Source: Bacteroidales bacterium | GTDB lineage: Bacteria; Bacteroidota; Bacteroidia; Bacteroidales; JAEINX01 | DNA length: 53,802 nucleotides | Assembly: GCA_016342645.1 (NCBI GenBank) | Contig: JAEINX010000013.1 | Span: 1 to 53,802, forward strand | Direction: 5' to 3' | The notes under the pieces: model-generated | Database searches by the model: none | The model's input: the letters and a program-made list of their open reading frames with translations, nothing else | What the model was told of the DNA's origin: nothing | Shown: positions 1 through 8,664 of the stretch, one piece after another | How positions within the stretch are numbered: position 1 is the stretch's first letter | Layout of the letters: each line of letters begins with the position of its first letter | Translations under genes and position numbers: made by a program

Positions 1-423
1 GGAGGTGGCTTACCATATATGGATCCCGAAGGAAATGTAAGTAATATCGGTGTGATCTTAAACGGAGTTTACGAAGATGGGACTCCCAACGAGAAAGTTG
101 TTCATTATTATTATAAATATATGCCGAATGCCGGTGGCTGGGGTAAATTTTTATCTACTCCGGGAATTAAAGAAAACACATGGGTAAAACTTAGGGAAGT
201 TGCTTTATCATATTCAATTCCACAAAAGTTTCTAAGAAAAATAGAAATATTCCAGAATTTGACACTCTCTGTTGTTGGAAGGGATCTGTTTTATATTTAT
301 TCAACTCTTCCTGATAATATTAATCCTGAAGGAATAATGGGATCAGGTAATGCTCAGGGATTTGAATGGTCTTCTTACCCTGGTTCAAGGTCTTTTTCAT
401 TTAAAATAAATGCAAAATTTTAA
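1..423 (+). CDS. SusC/RagA-type TonB-dependent outer-membrane transporter, C-terminal part
   Basis: This is the last 140 codons of a SusC-family outer-membrane beta-barrel; the start lies outside the window and the frame is open from base 1. The piece 'NTWVKLREVALSYSIPQKF' followed by 'LTLSVVGRDLFYIYSTLPDNINPE' style strands and a terminal 'SYPGSRSFSFKINAKF' is the usual end of SusC barrels, where the last strand ends in an aromatic residue. SusC proteins import oligosaccharides or peptides across the outer membrane using TonB energy, with the SusD lipoprotein as lid. The next gene is SusD, with 16 bases between this stop and the SusD start I prefer, so the two form one operon. The substrate cannot be told from this fragment. 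Confidence 0.93.
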   Translation, partial: GGGLPYMDPEGNVSNIGVILNGVYEDGTPNEKVVHYYYKYMPNAGGWGKFLSTPGIKENTWVKLREVALSYSIPQKFLRKIEIFQNLTLSVVGRDLFYIYSTLPDNINPEGIMGSGNAQGFEWSSYPGSRSFSFKINAKF

Positions 424-439
424 TCCAAAAAAATCTGAA

Positions 440-2056
440 ATGAAAACAAAAATAATTCTGTCAATAATATTTATTAGCTTACTTCTTACTTACTCTTGTG
501 ACAAAGGTTATGAAGAAATGAATAAAGACCCACATGGTTTTACTACAGCAAGTGATGGTTCAATATTTAATAGTATTCTAAGTTCGTTGAGGCTTGGTTG
601 GAACGAACAATTTTATATCAATAACGAAATCCTATACAAACAAACTCAATTAGCAGCCCTAACCAAAGAAGAATGGGGGAATTTTACTATTGGAACCGAG
701 GAAGTATGGTCAAATTATTATCTAAACTTAACCCTTGTTCGTGATTTGCAAACCAAGTTTAATAATATGGGTGATACGAGTAATGCAGTAAATAATATGA
801 AATCAATGTTAAAAATAGTTCTTGCATATAAAACTTTTAAGCTTACCGATTTGTTTGGCGATATTCCCTTCTTTGAGGCAGGACGTGGATTTGAAGACCT
901 TGAGTATGTTCGGCCAAAATATGATTCGCAAGAAAGCATTTATATGTTTTTATTAGACGAATTAAAATGGGCTTCCGAAAATATTGATGTTACTGCTACA
1001 CAAGAACCTTATGCAACTTTTAGTAGTTTTGATAATCTTTTATTCGGTGATCTTGCAAAATGGCAAAAATTTGCTAACTCATTGCGTTTGCGCTATGCAA
1101 TGCGAATGTATAATAAAGAGCCCGAATCTTCCGGTGAAATAATAAAAGAAATAATTGAGAATAATTTGCCTGTATTAACAGGCTATAATTTATCATCTCC
1201 TGTTCTTGACAATGTTAGCATTTGGCCTTATTCGGTGAGTTGGAAAAATGAAGCACTTAACTGGTCTTTCCGCGAGCATGACAATTTGCGAATGGGCTCA
1301 AATGTTTGGAGTCAAATGTCGGTAAACGACAGCTCGGACGGTAGTGGAATATTTGACTTGAGGACATATCTGTTTTTTGAAACTAATAATGAAAGCAAAT
1401 GGAGGCCTTATCCACAAATTTCAAGCCCCGATACACCTCCATCCGGCGGTGTTCCTTATGCAACTCATCGCGATATTTTCTTTACAAATAAAGGTGAATA
1501 TTGTATTTATTCGCCGTTTAATTTTTATCTTGTCAGAGATGAAGATAATGTGCCTGAAATTTTAATGACAGGAGCTGAGGTTCATTTCATTAAAGCAGAA
1601 GCATTTTTAAGAGGAATTGGTGTTGCACAAAGCGAAATGGATGCGAGCAATGAATATATGAGTGGGGTAATGGCCTCTTTTGATTTATGGAAAGAAATAA
1701 TGCTGAATTCAAAACTTCCGAGTTCGGGAGCCGGTTTTACTGATAATATAAGTCTTCCTACAAATTTAGATCAATCTAAATTAATAAATAATGTGGGATT
1801 TTGGAATGTAACAAGCGAAATCGAAAAATTACAACTTATTTATTCGCAACGTTCTATCGATAATTTCAGGCAGGTTTGGGAAGCATTTTCTGTTGAACGC
1901 CGTACAATGCTTACAAAACGAGAAGGCCCGGCTTTAGACTATTTTCGCTTGCAATATCCTCCATCCGAACAAATAAATAATACTAAAAATTGGTTGGAAC
2001 AGGTTAGTAAAATGGGAGGTGATAATAATAATGTTAAAATTTGGTGGATGCAGTAG
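440..2056 (+). CDS. SusD/RagB-family nutrient-binding outer-membrane lipoprotein
   Basis: This is the surface lipoprotein partner of the preceding SusC. I chose the ATG at 440 rather than the upstream in-frame ATG at 410 because it begins a typical lipoprotein signal: 'MKTKIILSIIFISLLLTYSC', with Cys20 as the lipidated residue. The 538-residue length fits the family. The N-terminal 'YEEMNKDPHGFT' and internal 'LFGDIPFFEAGRG' and 'FGDLAKWQKFANSLRLRYAMRM' style helices are characteristic of SusD TPR folds, especially the SusD-like 2 group. It should bind the ligand at the cell surface and close over SusC. The downstream gene encodes a secreted PNGase F-like amidase, which hints at glycoprotein or glycopeptide substrates, but that is inference. 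Confidence 0.93.
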   Translation: MKTKIILSIIFISLLLTYSCDKGYEEMNKDPHGFTTASDGSIFNSILSSLRLGWNEQFYINNEILYKQTQLAALTKEEWGNFTIGTEEVWSNYYLNLTLVRDLQTKFNNMGDTSNAVNNMKSMLKIVLAYKTFKLTDLFGDIPFFEAGRGFEDLEYVRPKYDSQESIYMFLLDELKWASENIDVTATQEPYATFSSFDNLLFGDLAKWQKFANSLRLRYAMRMYNKEPESSGEIIKEIIENNLPVLTGYNLSSPVLDNVSIWPYSVSWKNEALNWSFREHDNLRMGSNVWSQMSVNDSSDGSGIFDLRTYLFFETNNESKWRPYPQISSPDTPPSGGVPYATHRDIFFTNKGEYCIYSPFNFYLVRDEDNVPEILMTGAEVHFIKAEAFLRGIGVAQSEMDASNEYMSGVMASFDLWKEIMLNSKLPSSGAGFTDNISLPTNLDQSKLINNVGFWNVTSEIEKLQLIYSQRSIDNFRQVWEAFSVERRTMLTKREGPALDYFRLQYPPSEQINNTKNWLEQVSKMGGDNNNVKIWWMQ

Positions 2057-2139
2057 AATAAAACACCTAATTAAAAAATGAAAAACATATTTATATAATT
2101 TATCAAATAATTTATTAATAAAATTAAAAACAAAGTACT

Positions 2140-5100
2140 ATGAAAAATTTTTACAAAACTTTGCTAAAGCTGCTTCCGGTTTTTTTCCTGTTGCAGACAG
2201 CTTTTCTACAGTCACAAACTAATCAATACTTGCATTTCGATAGGGTTGATGATTTTGTGAGCCTTGAAAATGCATCACAATATGTTACTAATTCAGATGG
2301 AATTTCAATGACCGGTTGGTTTTATTGTGATGAATTGGCCTATGGACAAGGGATGATGGGATTTCGAACTATCGGAAATGGATTTTATTTAATTCAATTA
2401 AATGATGGAGTTGTTGAATGTCGTCTTGAAACAGGTAACGGACTATTTGAATTTGTTGCTCCGGCAGGATCAACAATTCCTCAAACATGGCAACATTGGG
2501 CATGGATCTATGATGGAAGTAATGTAAGCCTGTATATCGATGGGGCATTAATAGGTAAAGCAGATGCATCAGGGCAATTAACTAATGCTAATATTTCATT
2601 TGGTATCGGTAAAAGTATTATAGGTAGTTATAATTTTGTTTATGGTGGAAGAATTGATGAAGTATCAGCTTGGAATATTGCCTTATCACAAGATGATATT
2701 CAGGATATAATTGATAATGAATTGACCGGAACAGAACCGGGATTACAATTGTATTATAAATTTAATCAAGGTGAACCCGGAGGAAATAATACTACTATAA
2801 CCAAACTTACTTCAGAGACCGGTTCTGGAGAGCGTGATGCCGACCTTAACAATTTTGCCCTCATAGGTGAAACATCAAATTTCAATGGTACTCTCAATCC
2901 CGGATTTCAGGCAATTTCATTTCCGCAAATCCCAAATAAATTAATTTCTGCTGAACCGTTTGAATTAGAAGCTGAAGCCTCATCAGGACTTGAAGTGTTT
3001 TTCGAGGTTATTGCAGGCCCTGCACAAGTTTCAGGTAACATATTAACTCTAACCGGTGAGCCGGGAGAAGTAAGCATTGAAGCAACTCAACCCGGGAATG
3101 GACAATATGAGCCGGCACTACCTGTAGTAAATTCATTCATGGTGATTGATCCGAATTTACATGTTCCTGAAATTGATGCACGTAGCCCTTTGGCAGGCGA
3201 TGTTTATGTTCCTGAGCTTTTACCAATTCAATTAGCAACTTTTACCACTATTGATTATCCTGAACTTTTTATGGTCGAAGAAGTTGAATTTAATATCGAT
3301 GGTGAATCAATTATTCCTGTTAATTGGGGTGAAGGATATTTTTCGGCATGGTGGGAACCACCGGCTTTTGGAAATTATACAATTAATATAATTTCGACCA
3401 ATAATTTTGGAGCTTCAGCTACTCTGCCTGTAAACATTAACATTGTTGAAAATACAACTAATATCGAAATATTAGCAGTTGATGATGTTTGGTTAAATGC
3501 AAATACACCTTCAGTCGTTGTGGATGCTGAATTACCATCTTATCTTGGTGCTTTCGGCCAAATAACCGGAATCTTATCGGTCAGTTGCCCTACGGGCGGT
3601 TGTGGCGAATGGGATAGAGTTGCAAGTGTTGATGCAAGAGGACACGATGGAAAATGGGTAGAAATAATACGATATATTACACCCTATGGTGTACCTTGTT
3701 CTCACGAGATTGATTTAACTGATTATATGTCAATTTTACAGGGAAAAGTTTCATTTCGACTTAATTGCGAAACATTAGATAATGGATATCTATACGATTT
3801 GGCTTTTAACTTTAGTCAGGGTGCTCCCGAATTTAATTATAGTAAAATTGATATCATTTGGCAAGATATTTACCAATTTGGTGATTATGCAAATTTACAG
3901 CCTGTTGAAAATCAAAACCATACTTTTGCACCAAATACTGAGGCTTCTGTGCTTAAATTAGTTTCTTCAGGCCACGGATGGGGAGATTTAAATACAGGAA
4001 ACGCAGCCGAATTTCATGATGATACTCATCATATTTGGGTTAATGGTGAGCAAACTTTTGAACAACATAATTGGCAGATTTGTAATCCTAATCCCGATGG
4101 TTGTCAACCTCAAAATGGAACATGGTATCATAATCGCGCCGGTTGGTGTCCGGGTTCAATAGCTCCCTGGTTTGATTTCAATATGACCCAGTATGTCGCT
4201 GGAGGAAGTGTAGAATTGGGTTATGTTTTTGATGAAGACTATGTAGATTATTGCCATCCAAACCATCCAGATTGTGTTACAGGAGTTACTTGTTCAGATT
4301 GTGATGATGGATTTAACCCTCATTTAGTTGTGGCTTGCAACTTGGTTTCTTTCAGTGATGTTCCTTTTCTTAACACCGGAGAAACTCAAACAATTAGTAT
4401 AAATCCGGGATTTCAGTTTGTATCGGGAAGGATAAATCCGGTTGAACCAGATATTACTATTGTGGCAGGAGAAATTATGAATGATGATCTTAATTATATT
4501 AGAAATTCGGAAGGTGCAATGCTACGTAAAATTGGCCCAAACTGGGTTAATGGAATCGGTAACTGGGTTGGAACCGAAGGCTATTTAATTAAAACAAGCG
4601 GAACAGGACAATTTACAATTGACGGTAACCTGATTTCACCTGCAACTCCTATTGGTATTTCACCGGGATTTCAGTTTGTTAGCTACTTGCCTAGCTACGA
4701 AATCGATGCTTTTGACGCTTTTTCTTCTATAGTTGATGAAAATTTATCTTATGTAAGAAATTCGGAAGGTGCAATGTTACGAAAAATTGGCCCAAACTGG
4801 GTTAACGGTATCGGAAATTGCGTTCCAAGTGAAGGATATTTAGTTAAATATACTTCTAATGCAATTTTAACATATCCCTCGACAGGAAAAAAATCAACAA
4901 AAGTTGATAGGTTATTATGCGATTATTTCCATTTTGATGGAGGAAATCCTGTCGATTCTGTTTTCACAATATACATTAATGGTTTAGAAATTGGTGATGA
5001 AGTGGCAGCTTTTGATAATGAAAATATTATAGGTGCTGTAAAAATAAATTCTACTGAAGCATTTGAAAACGGACTTTCAATATTTGGTGAAATATTTAAA

Positions 5101-5517
5101 GGAAAGGGATTTACTTCAGGAAATCCAATAACTCTAAAGATTTGGGAATCTTCTTCTCAAACATTGGTTCCTTTTAAATCTTCAATGGCAGATCCTTTTG
5201 GTGAAGCTTATATGGAAAATGTATATCCTTCTGAAGATGCTTTATATAGCGTGTATAATATTACAAAAATATCTAAGGTAATTGAAAACAATAAGGTTAT
5301 AATATTCCCTAATCCTGCCTCCGACAAAATCAATGTCCAATCCAAATTAAACATGAATCGAATTGTGATTGTAAATTCAATTGGACGTATAATGTATGAC
5401 AGAATTGTTAATAATAACATGATAGATATAAACACAGAAGGCTTTAGTAAAGGTGTTTATATTGTTAAAATATATGGCGATAATGAAGTAAATAATAGAC
5501 AAGTCATTATTGAATAA
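2140..5517 (+). CDS. T9SS-secreted PNGase F-like peptide-N-glycanase with LamG domain
   Basis: This is an exported 1,125-residue protein. Order: signal peptide (about 1-25), LamG/concanavalin-type domain (about 27-210), Ig-like linkers, PNGase F-like N- and C-terminal domains (about 440-740), two copies of an 'LRKIGPNWVNGIG' repeat (about 755-915), an 'IGDEVAAFD' domain, and a T9SS sorting domain with 'FPNPASDKINV' ending in 'GVYIVKIYG'. The three PNGase F catalytic acids appear conserved: D492 in 'CGEWDR' (Asp60), E544 in 'NCETLD' (Glu118) and E624 in 'AAEF' (Glu206); 'NRAGWCPG' is also a family hallmark. The enzyme removes N-linked glycans from glycoproteins. It follows SusC/SusD on the same strand by 83 bases, so it may supply glycans or peptides to that transporter (inference). 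The catalytic assignment is strong; the role of the repeats is unknown. Confidence 0.85.
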   Translation: MKNFYKTLLKLLPVFFLLQTAFLQSQTNQYLHFDRVDDFVSLENASQYVTNSDGISMTGWFYCDELAYGQGMMGFRTIGNGFYLIQLNDGVVECRLETGNGLFEFVAPAGSTIPQTWQHWAWIYDGSNVSLYIDGALIGKADASGQLTNANISFGIGKSIIGSYNFVYGGRIDEVSAWNIALSQDDIQDIIDNELTGTEPGLQLYYKFNQGEPGGNNTTITKLTSETGSGERDADLNNFALIGETSNFNGTLNPGFQAISFPQIPNKLISAEPFELEAEASSGLEVFFEVIAGPAQVSGNILTLTGEPGEVSIEATQPGNGQYEPALPVVNSFMVIDPNLHVPEIDARSPLAGDVYVPELLPIQLATFTTIDYPELFMVEEVEFNIDGESIIPVNWGEGYFSAWWEPPAFGNYTINIISTNNFGASATLPVNINIVENTTNIEILAVDDVWLNANTPSVVVDAELPSYLGAFGQITGILSVSCPTGGCGEWDRVASVDARGHDGKWVEIIRYITPYGVPCSHEIDLTDYMSILQGKVSFRLNCETLDNGYLYDLAFNFSQGAPEFNYSKIDIIWQDIYQFGDYANLQPVENQNHTFAPNTEASVLKLVSSGHGWGDLNTGNAAEFHDDTHHIWVNGEQTFEQHNWQICNPNPDGCQPQNGTWYHNRAGWCPGSIAPWFDFNMTQYVAGGSVELGYVFDEDYVDYCHPNHPDCVTGVTCSDCDDGFNPHLVVACNLVSFSDVPFLNTGETQTISINPGFQFVSGRINPVEPDITIVAGEIMNDDLNYIRNSEGAMLRKIGPNWVNGIGNWVGTEGYLIKTSGTGQFTIDGNLISPATPIGISPGFQFVSYLPSYEIDAFDAFSSIVDENLSYVRNSEGAMLRKIGPNWVNGIGNCVPSEGYLVKYTSNAILTYPSTGKKSTKVDRLLCDYFHFDGGNPVDSVFTIYINGLEIGDEVAAFDNENIIGAVKINSTEAFENGLSIFGEIFKGKGFTSGNPITLKIWESSSQTLVPFKSSMADPFGEAYMENVYPSEDALYSVYNITKISKVIENNKVIIFPNPASDKINVQSKLNMNRIVIVNSIGRIMYDRIVNNNMIDINTEGFSKGVYIVKIYGDNEVNNRQVIIE

Positions 5518-5557
5518 TTCTTTTATTAAATCCAATTATTAAATTCTTTTACAAGGG

Positions 5558-5596
5558 CGTACCGGAAAATTATTAAATACCGGTACGTCTTTTTTT
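5558..5596 (+). terminator. Rho-independent terminator after the SusCD/PNGase F operon
   Basis: A perfect 8-bp stem (CGTACCGG at 5558-5565 with CCGGTACG at 5580-5587) is followed by a run rich in T to 5596. It lies 40 bases after the stop of the PNGase F-like gene and points the same way. Confidence 0.9.
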
Positions 5597-5666
5597 AAAC
5601 TTTTTAAAATTCTAAAAATAGTTTTGTTAAGAATATATTTCTATTTTTGTGAAAAAGATATTCTCA

Positions 5667-6401
5667 ATGAAAATATTTTCAATAATAGAAGAAAAATCCA
5701 AAGCAGGGAAGAAGCAATTTGCCGTTTTGATAGACCCTGATAAACCAAGTGATGATGAACTTTTATCTCTTATAAATGAATCTGAAAACTCAAATGTCGA
5801 TTATTTTTTTGTTGGCGGAAGTTTATTAACCAACGATTGTTTCGATCGCTGCATTTCATTAATTAAAAAGAATAGTTCAATCCCTGTTGTTTTATTTCCC
5901 GGAAACACACTTCAAATGAGCAAAAAGGCTGATGCTTTATTGTTTTTATCATTAATTTCGGGCCGTAATGCCGAAATGCTCATTGGCCGACATGTAATTG
6001 CAGCACCATATCTGAAATTAAACAAGCTTGAAGTGATCCCAACCGGATACATGTTGATTGATAGTGGAAAAACCACAACAGCCTCATATATGAGTAATTC
6101 AATACCTATTCCGGCCGATAAAACCGATATTGCTTTGTGTACTGCAATGGCCGGAGAAATGTTGGGCTTAAAAACAATTTATATGGATGCCGGAAGTGGG
6201 GCAGAGTCAACCATATCAAGCAAAATGATTGAAAGCGTAAAAAATAATATTACGGTCCCGCTGATAATAGGTGGAGGTATCAGAACTCCCGAAAAAGCAA
6301 AAGAAATTGCCGAAGCCGGAGCAGATATTGTTGTTGTTGGAAATATTCTTGAAAAGAATTCAAATTTAATTAAAAGAATATCAGAAGCTGTGCATTCATG
6401 A
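5667..6401 (+). CDS. Geranylgeranylglyceryl-phosphate synthase family (PcrB/GGGPS, group II)
   Basis: This is a TIM-barrel prenyltransferase that joins a polyprenyl diphosphate to sn-glycerol-1-phosphate, forming the ether bond typical of archaeal lipids; Bacteroidota carry group II homologues. The N-terminal 'FAVLIDPDKP' is the metal/substrate strand, followed by 'DYFFVGGSLLT', 'VVLFPGN', 'YMDAGSGA' and the phosphate-binding pair 'IIGGGIRTPEKA' and 'GADIVVVGN'. Length (244 residues) fits. A GTG at 5649 would add six residues, but a TATTTTTG box (5642-5649) overlaps it, so the ATG at 5667 is preferred. The gene stands alone between a terminator and unrelated exported proteins. Its product in this organism, and whether it uses geranylgeranyl or a longer chain, cannot be read from sequence. 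Confidence 0.88.
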   Translation: MKIFSIIEEKSKAGKKQFAVLIDPDKPSDDELLSLINESENSNVDYFFVGGSLLTNDCFDRCISLIKKNSSIPVVLFPGNTLQMSKKADALLFLSLISGRNAEMLIGRHVIAAPYLKLNKLEVIPTGYMLIDSGKTTTASYMSNSIPIPADKTDIALCTAMAGEMLGLKTIYMDAGSGAESTISSKMIESVKNNITVPLIIGGGIRTPEKAKEIAEAGADIVVVGNILEKNSNLIKRISEAVHS

Positions 6402-6572
6402 AATTTTTGATTGATGATTCCCATACGGACTAACTTCGTGTTGTCTGATTTATTATTGAAAAACACCAACCGTTTTCTTTTTTATTTCAACCAATAACTT
6501 ATTATTGTAATCTGATAAACATTTTTTCTTATATTTACTTTCTTTTTTACAAACCATAAAAAAACTAATATT

Positions 6573-7160
6573 ATGAAAAAATTATTACTTGCATTATTTG
6601 TTTTAATATCAGGAACTATGTTTTCACAGGTTATTAATGAAGAACTTACCGAAAAAGCATGGCTTGATGATGAACCAAAAACTATTTTCGGAAACAAAGT
6701 AACAATGGTTTTTGGAGAGCCTGCCGGAAGGCAAGCAACAGTAAATACAGCTCAAATCACAACTGTTGCTTATAAAACCACCGAACAATTAATTGAAAAA
6801 ACAAAAAAACTTGCTGCCAAGGAAAACTGGCCTGAGGAAAAAACTAATGAAGAAATTGAATTAATCAATAATGAAGCCCCCGGTGGAAGGCTATACATCT
6901 ACATTACAAGAGAAAATGAGAGCAGAGCCAATGCAAAATGGTTCTTTGTAATTTTCCGTGATCTTAAAGACAAAGGAAAAATTACCGAAATCGATTTGCC
7001 ATATAAAGCCCCTCAACTTCCACAAGGAAAAGGCTGGTGGAATTACATTGAAGTAAATATTGATAAACCTTTACCAAGTTCATTCTACGTGTATTTAAAC
7101 GATAGGCAAAGCGATCAATTATCTGACTTTAAATTTTTGATTAATACTAGCAGACAATAG
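6573..7160 (+). CDS. Exported protein of unknown function
   Basis: I do not recognise this 195-residue protein. It begins with a clean signal peptide, 'MKKLLLALFVLISGTMFSQ', with the Gln after the small residue typical of Bacteroidota signal peptidase I sites and no lipobox, so it should be periplasmic or secreted. The mature part is mixed alpha/beta and charged, with a 'KGWWNYIEVNID' stretch and 'LPSSFYVYLND' near the end that look like beta strands. There is no T9SS sorting domain. A weak TATATTTA box lies about 35 bases before the start. It is likely transcribed alone. Confidence 0.75.
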   Translation: MKKLLLALFVLISGTMFSQVINEELTEKAWLDDEPKTIFGNKVTMVFGEPAGRQATVNTAQITTVAYKTTEQLIEKTKKLAAKENWPEEKTNEEIELINNEAPGGRLYIYITRENESRANAKWFFVIFRDLKDKGKITEIDLPYKAPQLPQGKGWWNYIEVNIDKPLPSSFYVYLNDRQSDQLSDFKFLINTSRQ

Positions 7161-7264
7161 CTTTTCTTTGATTTTAGTTTGATTTTACATTGTTTAGAGG
7201 AAAATAATTAAGAAATTAGCCGCCGTAAATTAAATGGATGATGTTAAAAATAATAAACTAAATC

Positions 7265-8545
7265 ATGAAAAGACTAATAATACTATTTTTTGCAATACAA
7301 ATTATTACTACTTCTATGGCACAGGTGGCTATAAATTACGATGGTAGCCAACCTGATGCCAGTGCCATGTTGGAAATAAAATCAACAGATGCCGGCATGC
7401 TTGTTCCCCGCTTGTCTATGGCTCAGCGAGACCAAATTAACAATGGTACATTTGCTACCGGCCTTCTAATTTATCAAACCGACCATACTCCCGGATTTTA
7501 TTATTATAATGGTAGTGAGTGGCAGATATTAATAGGTGCCGACAATATTATGTGGACAATGGATGAAAACTCACTATATCGTGCCGTTGGAAGCGACACC
7601 CTCGTAACCATTAGCGAAACCGGTGCTGTTGGCATTGGAAATTCAAATCCTAAAATGCCCTTAGATATCTTTGGATATAGCGGAACCCTTATAAATGGCT
7701 TAATAGCAAGATTCGATAGTGATAAAACAGATTATTCGAGAATTGCTGTTGACGGAACAAACGGAGCAGATGCACAACTTTCATTTATGAATAGTGGAAC
7801 CAGTAAATGGACTTTAGGTAATGATGTGAGTAGCAACAATTCATTCATAATACGAAAAGGTTTTGGAGCATTTGGCACAAACGATGTCTTTATTATAACA
7901 CAAAATGGACAGGCGGATTTAAATGTTCCACTTCTCGGCAACCAGGGAGGATTAACTGTTGGGAAAAAAGATGCTGAAGCAGGCGGACAAACTTTTTCTA
8001 TCGTTAGAAGTATTGGTGCACACAGTATTGACACCAGATATGTGACCGGTTTCTGGGCACAAAGTTTTGGAGCATATAACACATCTACTAAATTAGGTAA
8101 CATCGGGTTGGCCGGAAGCCACAAAAATGTAGTAGATTTTATGTCATTTGGAGTAGGCGGTGATGATTGGTGGGATATGCACTCATTGTTTAGTGTCGAT
8201 AAATATGGAAATGCAGGAATAGGAATGTTTGCTGCACATAAATCTCCAACAGCGAAACTGGAAATAGATGGAAGTAGTACTTATGATTTACTGAAAGTAA
8301 ATACTGTCGAAAGCCTGACTGCATTTATAGTAGAATCGTCAGGTAATGTTGGTATAGGTACTGATACACCTTCTGTTAAACTTGAGGTTAATGGTGGTAT
8401 CAAATTGGGTAATCCCGATTCTAATGATGATGGTTTGATGGATAATGATAATAAAATCACGGTTCCCGAGGGGACAATGCGGTGGAATGAACCAATTTTA
8501 AAGCTTCAGGTTTTTAACGGTTCATCATGGGTGAATCTGCATTAG
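7265..8545 (+). CDS. Exported repeat/fibre-like protein of unknown function
   Basis: This 426-residue protein starts with the signal peptide 'MKRLIILFFAIQIITTSMAQ'. The N-terminal part, 'DASAMLEIKSTDAGMLVPR' followed by 'GLLIYQTDHTPGFYYYNGSEW', is a widespread Bacteroidota module seen at the start of many exported fibre-like proteins; a related 'FNGSSWVNL' motif ends the protein. In between are 'GNVGIGT' type repeats like those in phage tail-fibre and structural adhesin proteins. I see no C-terminal endosialidase chaperone and no T9SS sorting domain. It is probably a surface or extracellular structural protein, but the function is not known. The spacing of about 100 bases from the previous gene leaves co-transcription open. 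Confidence 0.75.
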   Translation: MKRLIILFFAIQIITTSMAQVAINYDGSQPDASAMLEIKSTDAGMLVPRLSMAQRDQINNGTFATGLLIYQTDHTPGFYYYNGSEWQILIGADNIMWTMDENSLYRAVGSDTLVTISETGAVGIGNSNPKMPLDIFGYSGTLINGLIARFDSDKTDYSRIAVDGTNGADAQLSFMNSGTSKWTLGNDVSSNNSFIIRKGFGAFGTNDVFIITQNGQADLNVPLLGNQGGLTVGKKDAEAGGQTFSIVRSIGAHSIDTRYVTGFWAQSFGAYNTSTKLGNIGLAGSHKNVVDFMSFGVGGDDWWDMHSLFSVDKYGNAGIGMFAAHKSPTAKLEIDGSSTYDLLKVNTVESLTAFIVESSGNVGIGTDTPSVKLEVNGGIKLGNPDSNDDGLMDNDNKITVPEGTMRWNEPILKLQVFNGSSWVNLH

Positions 8546-8664
8546 TTTTTATTATTACAAAAAATCCCTCCAAATTTATTTTCATTACATTTTTTTACTA
8601 AAATTGCACTCAGTATTTTATTATTGAATTCTTTATAATTTATTAATCTAAAAATATTATCTTG

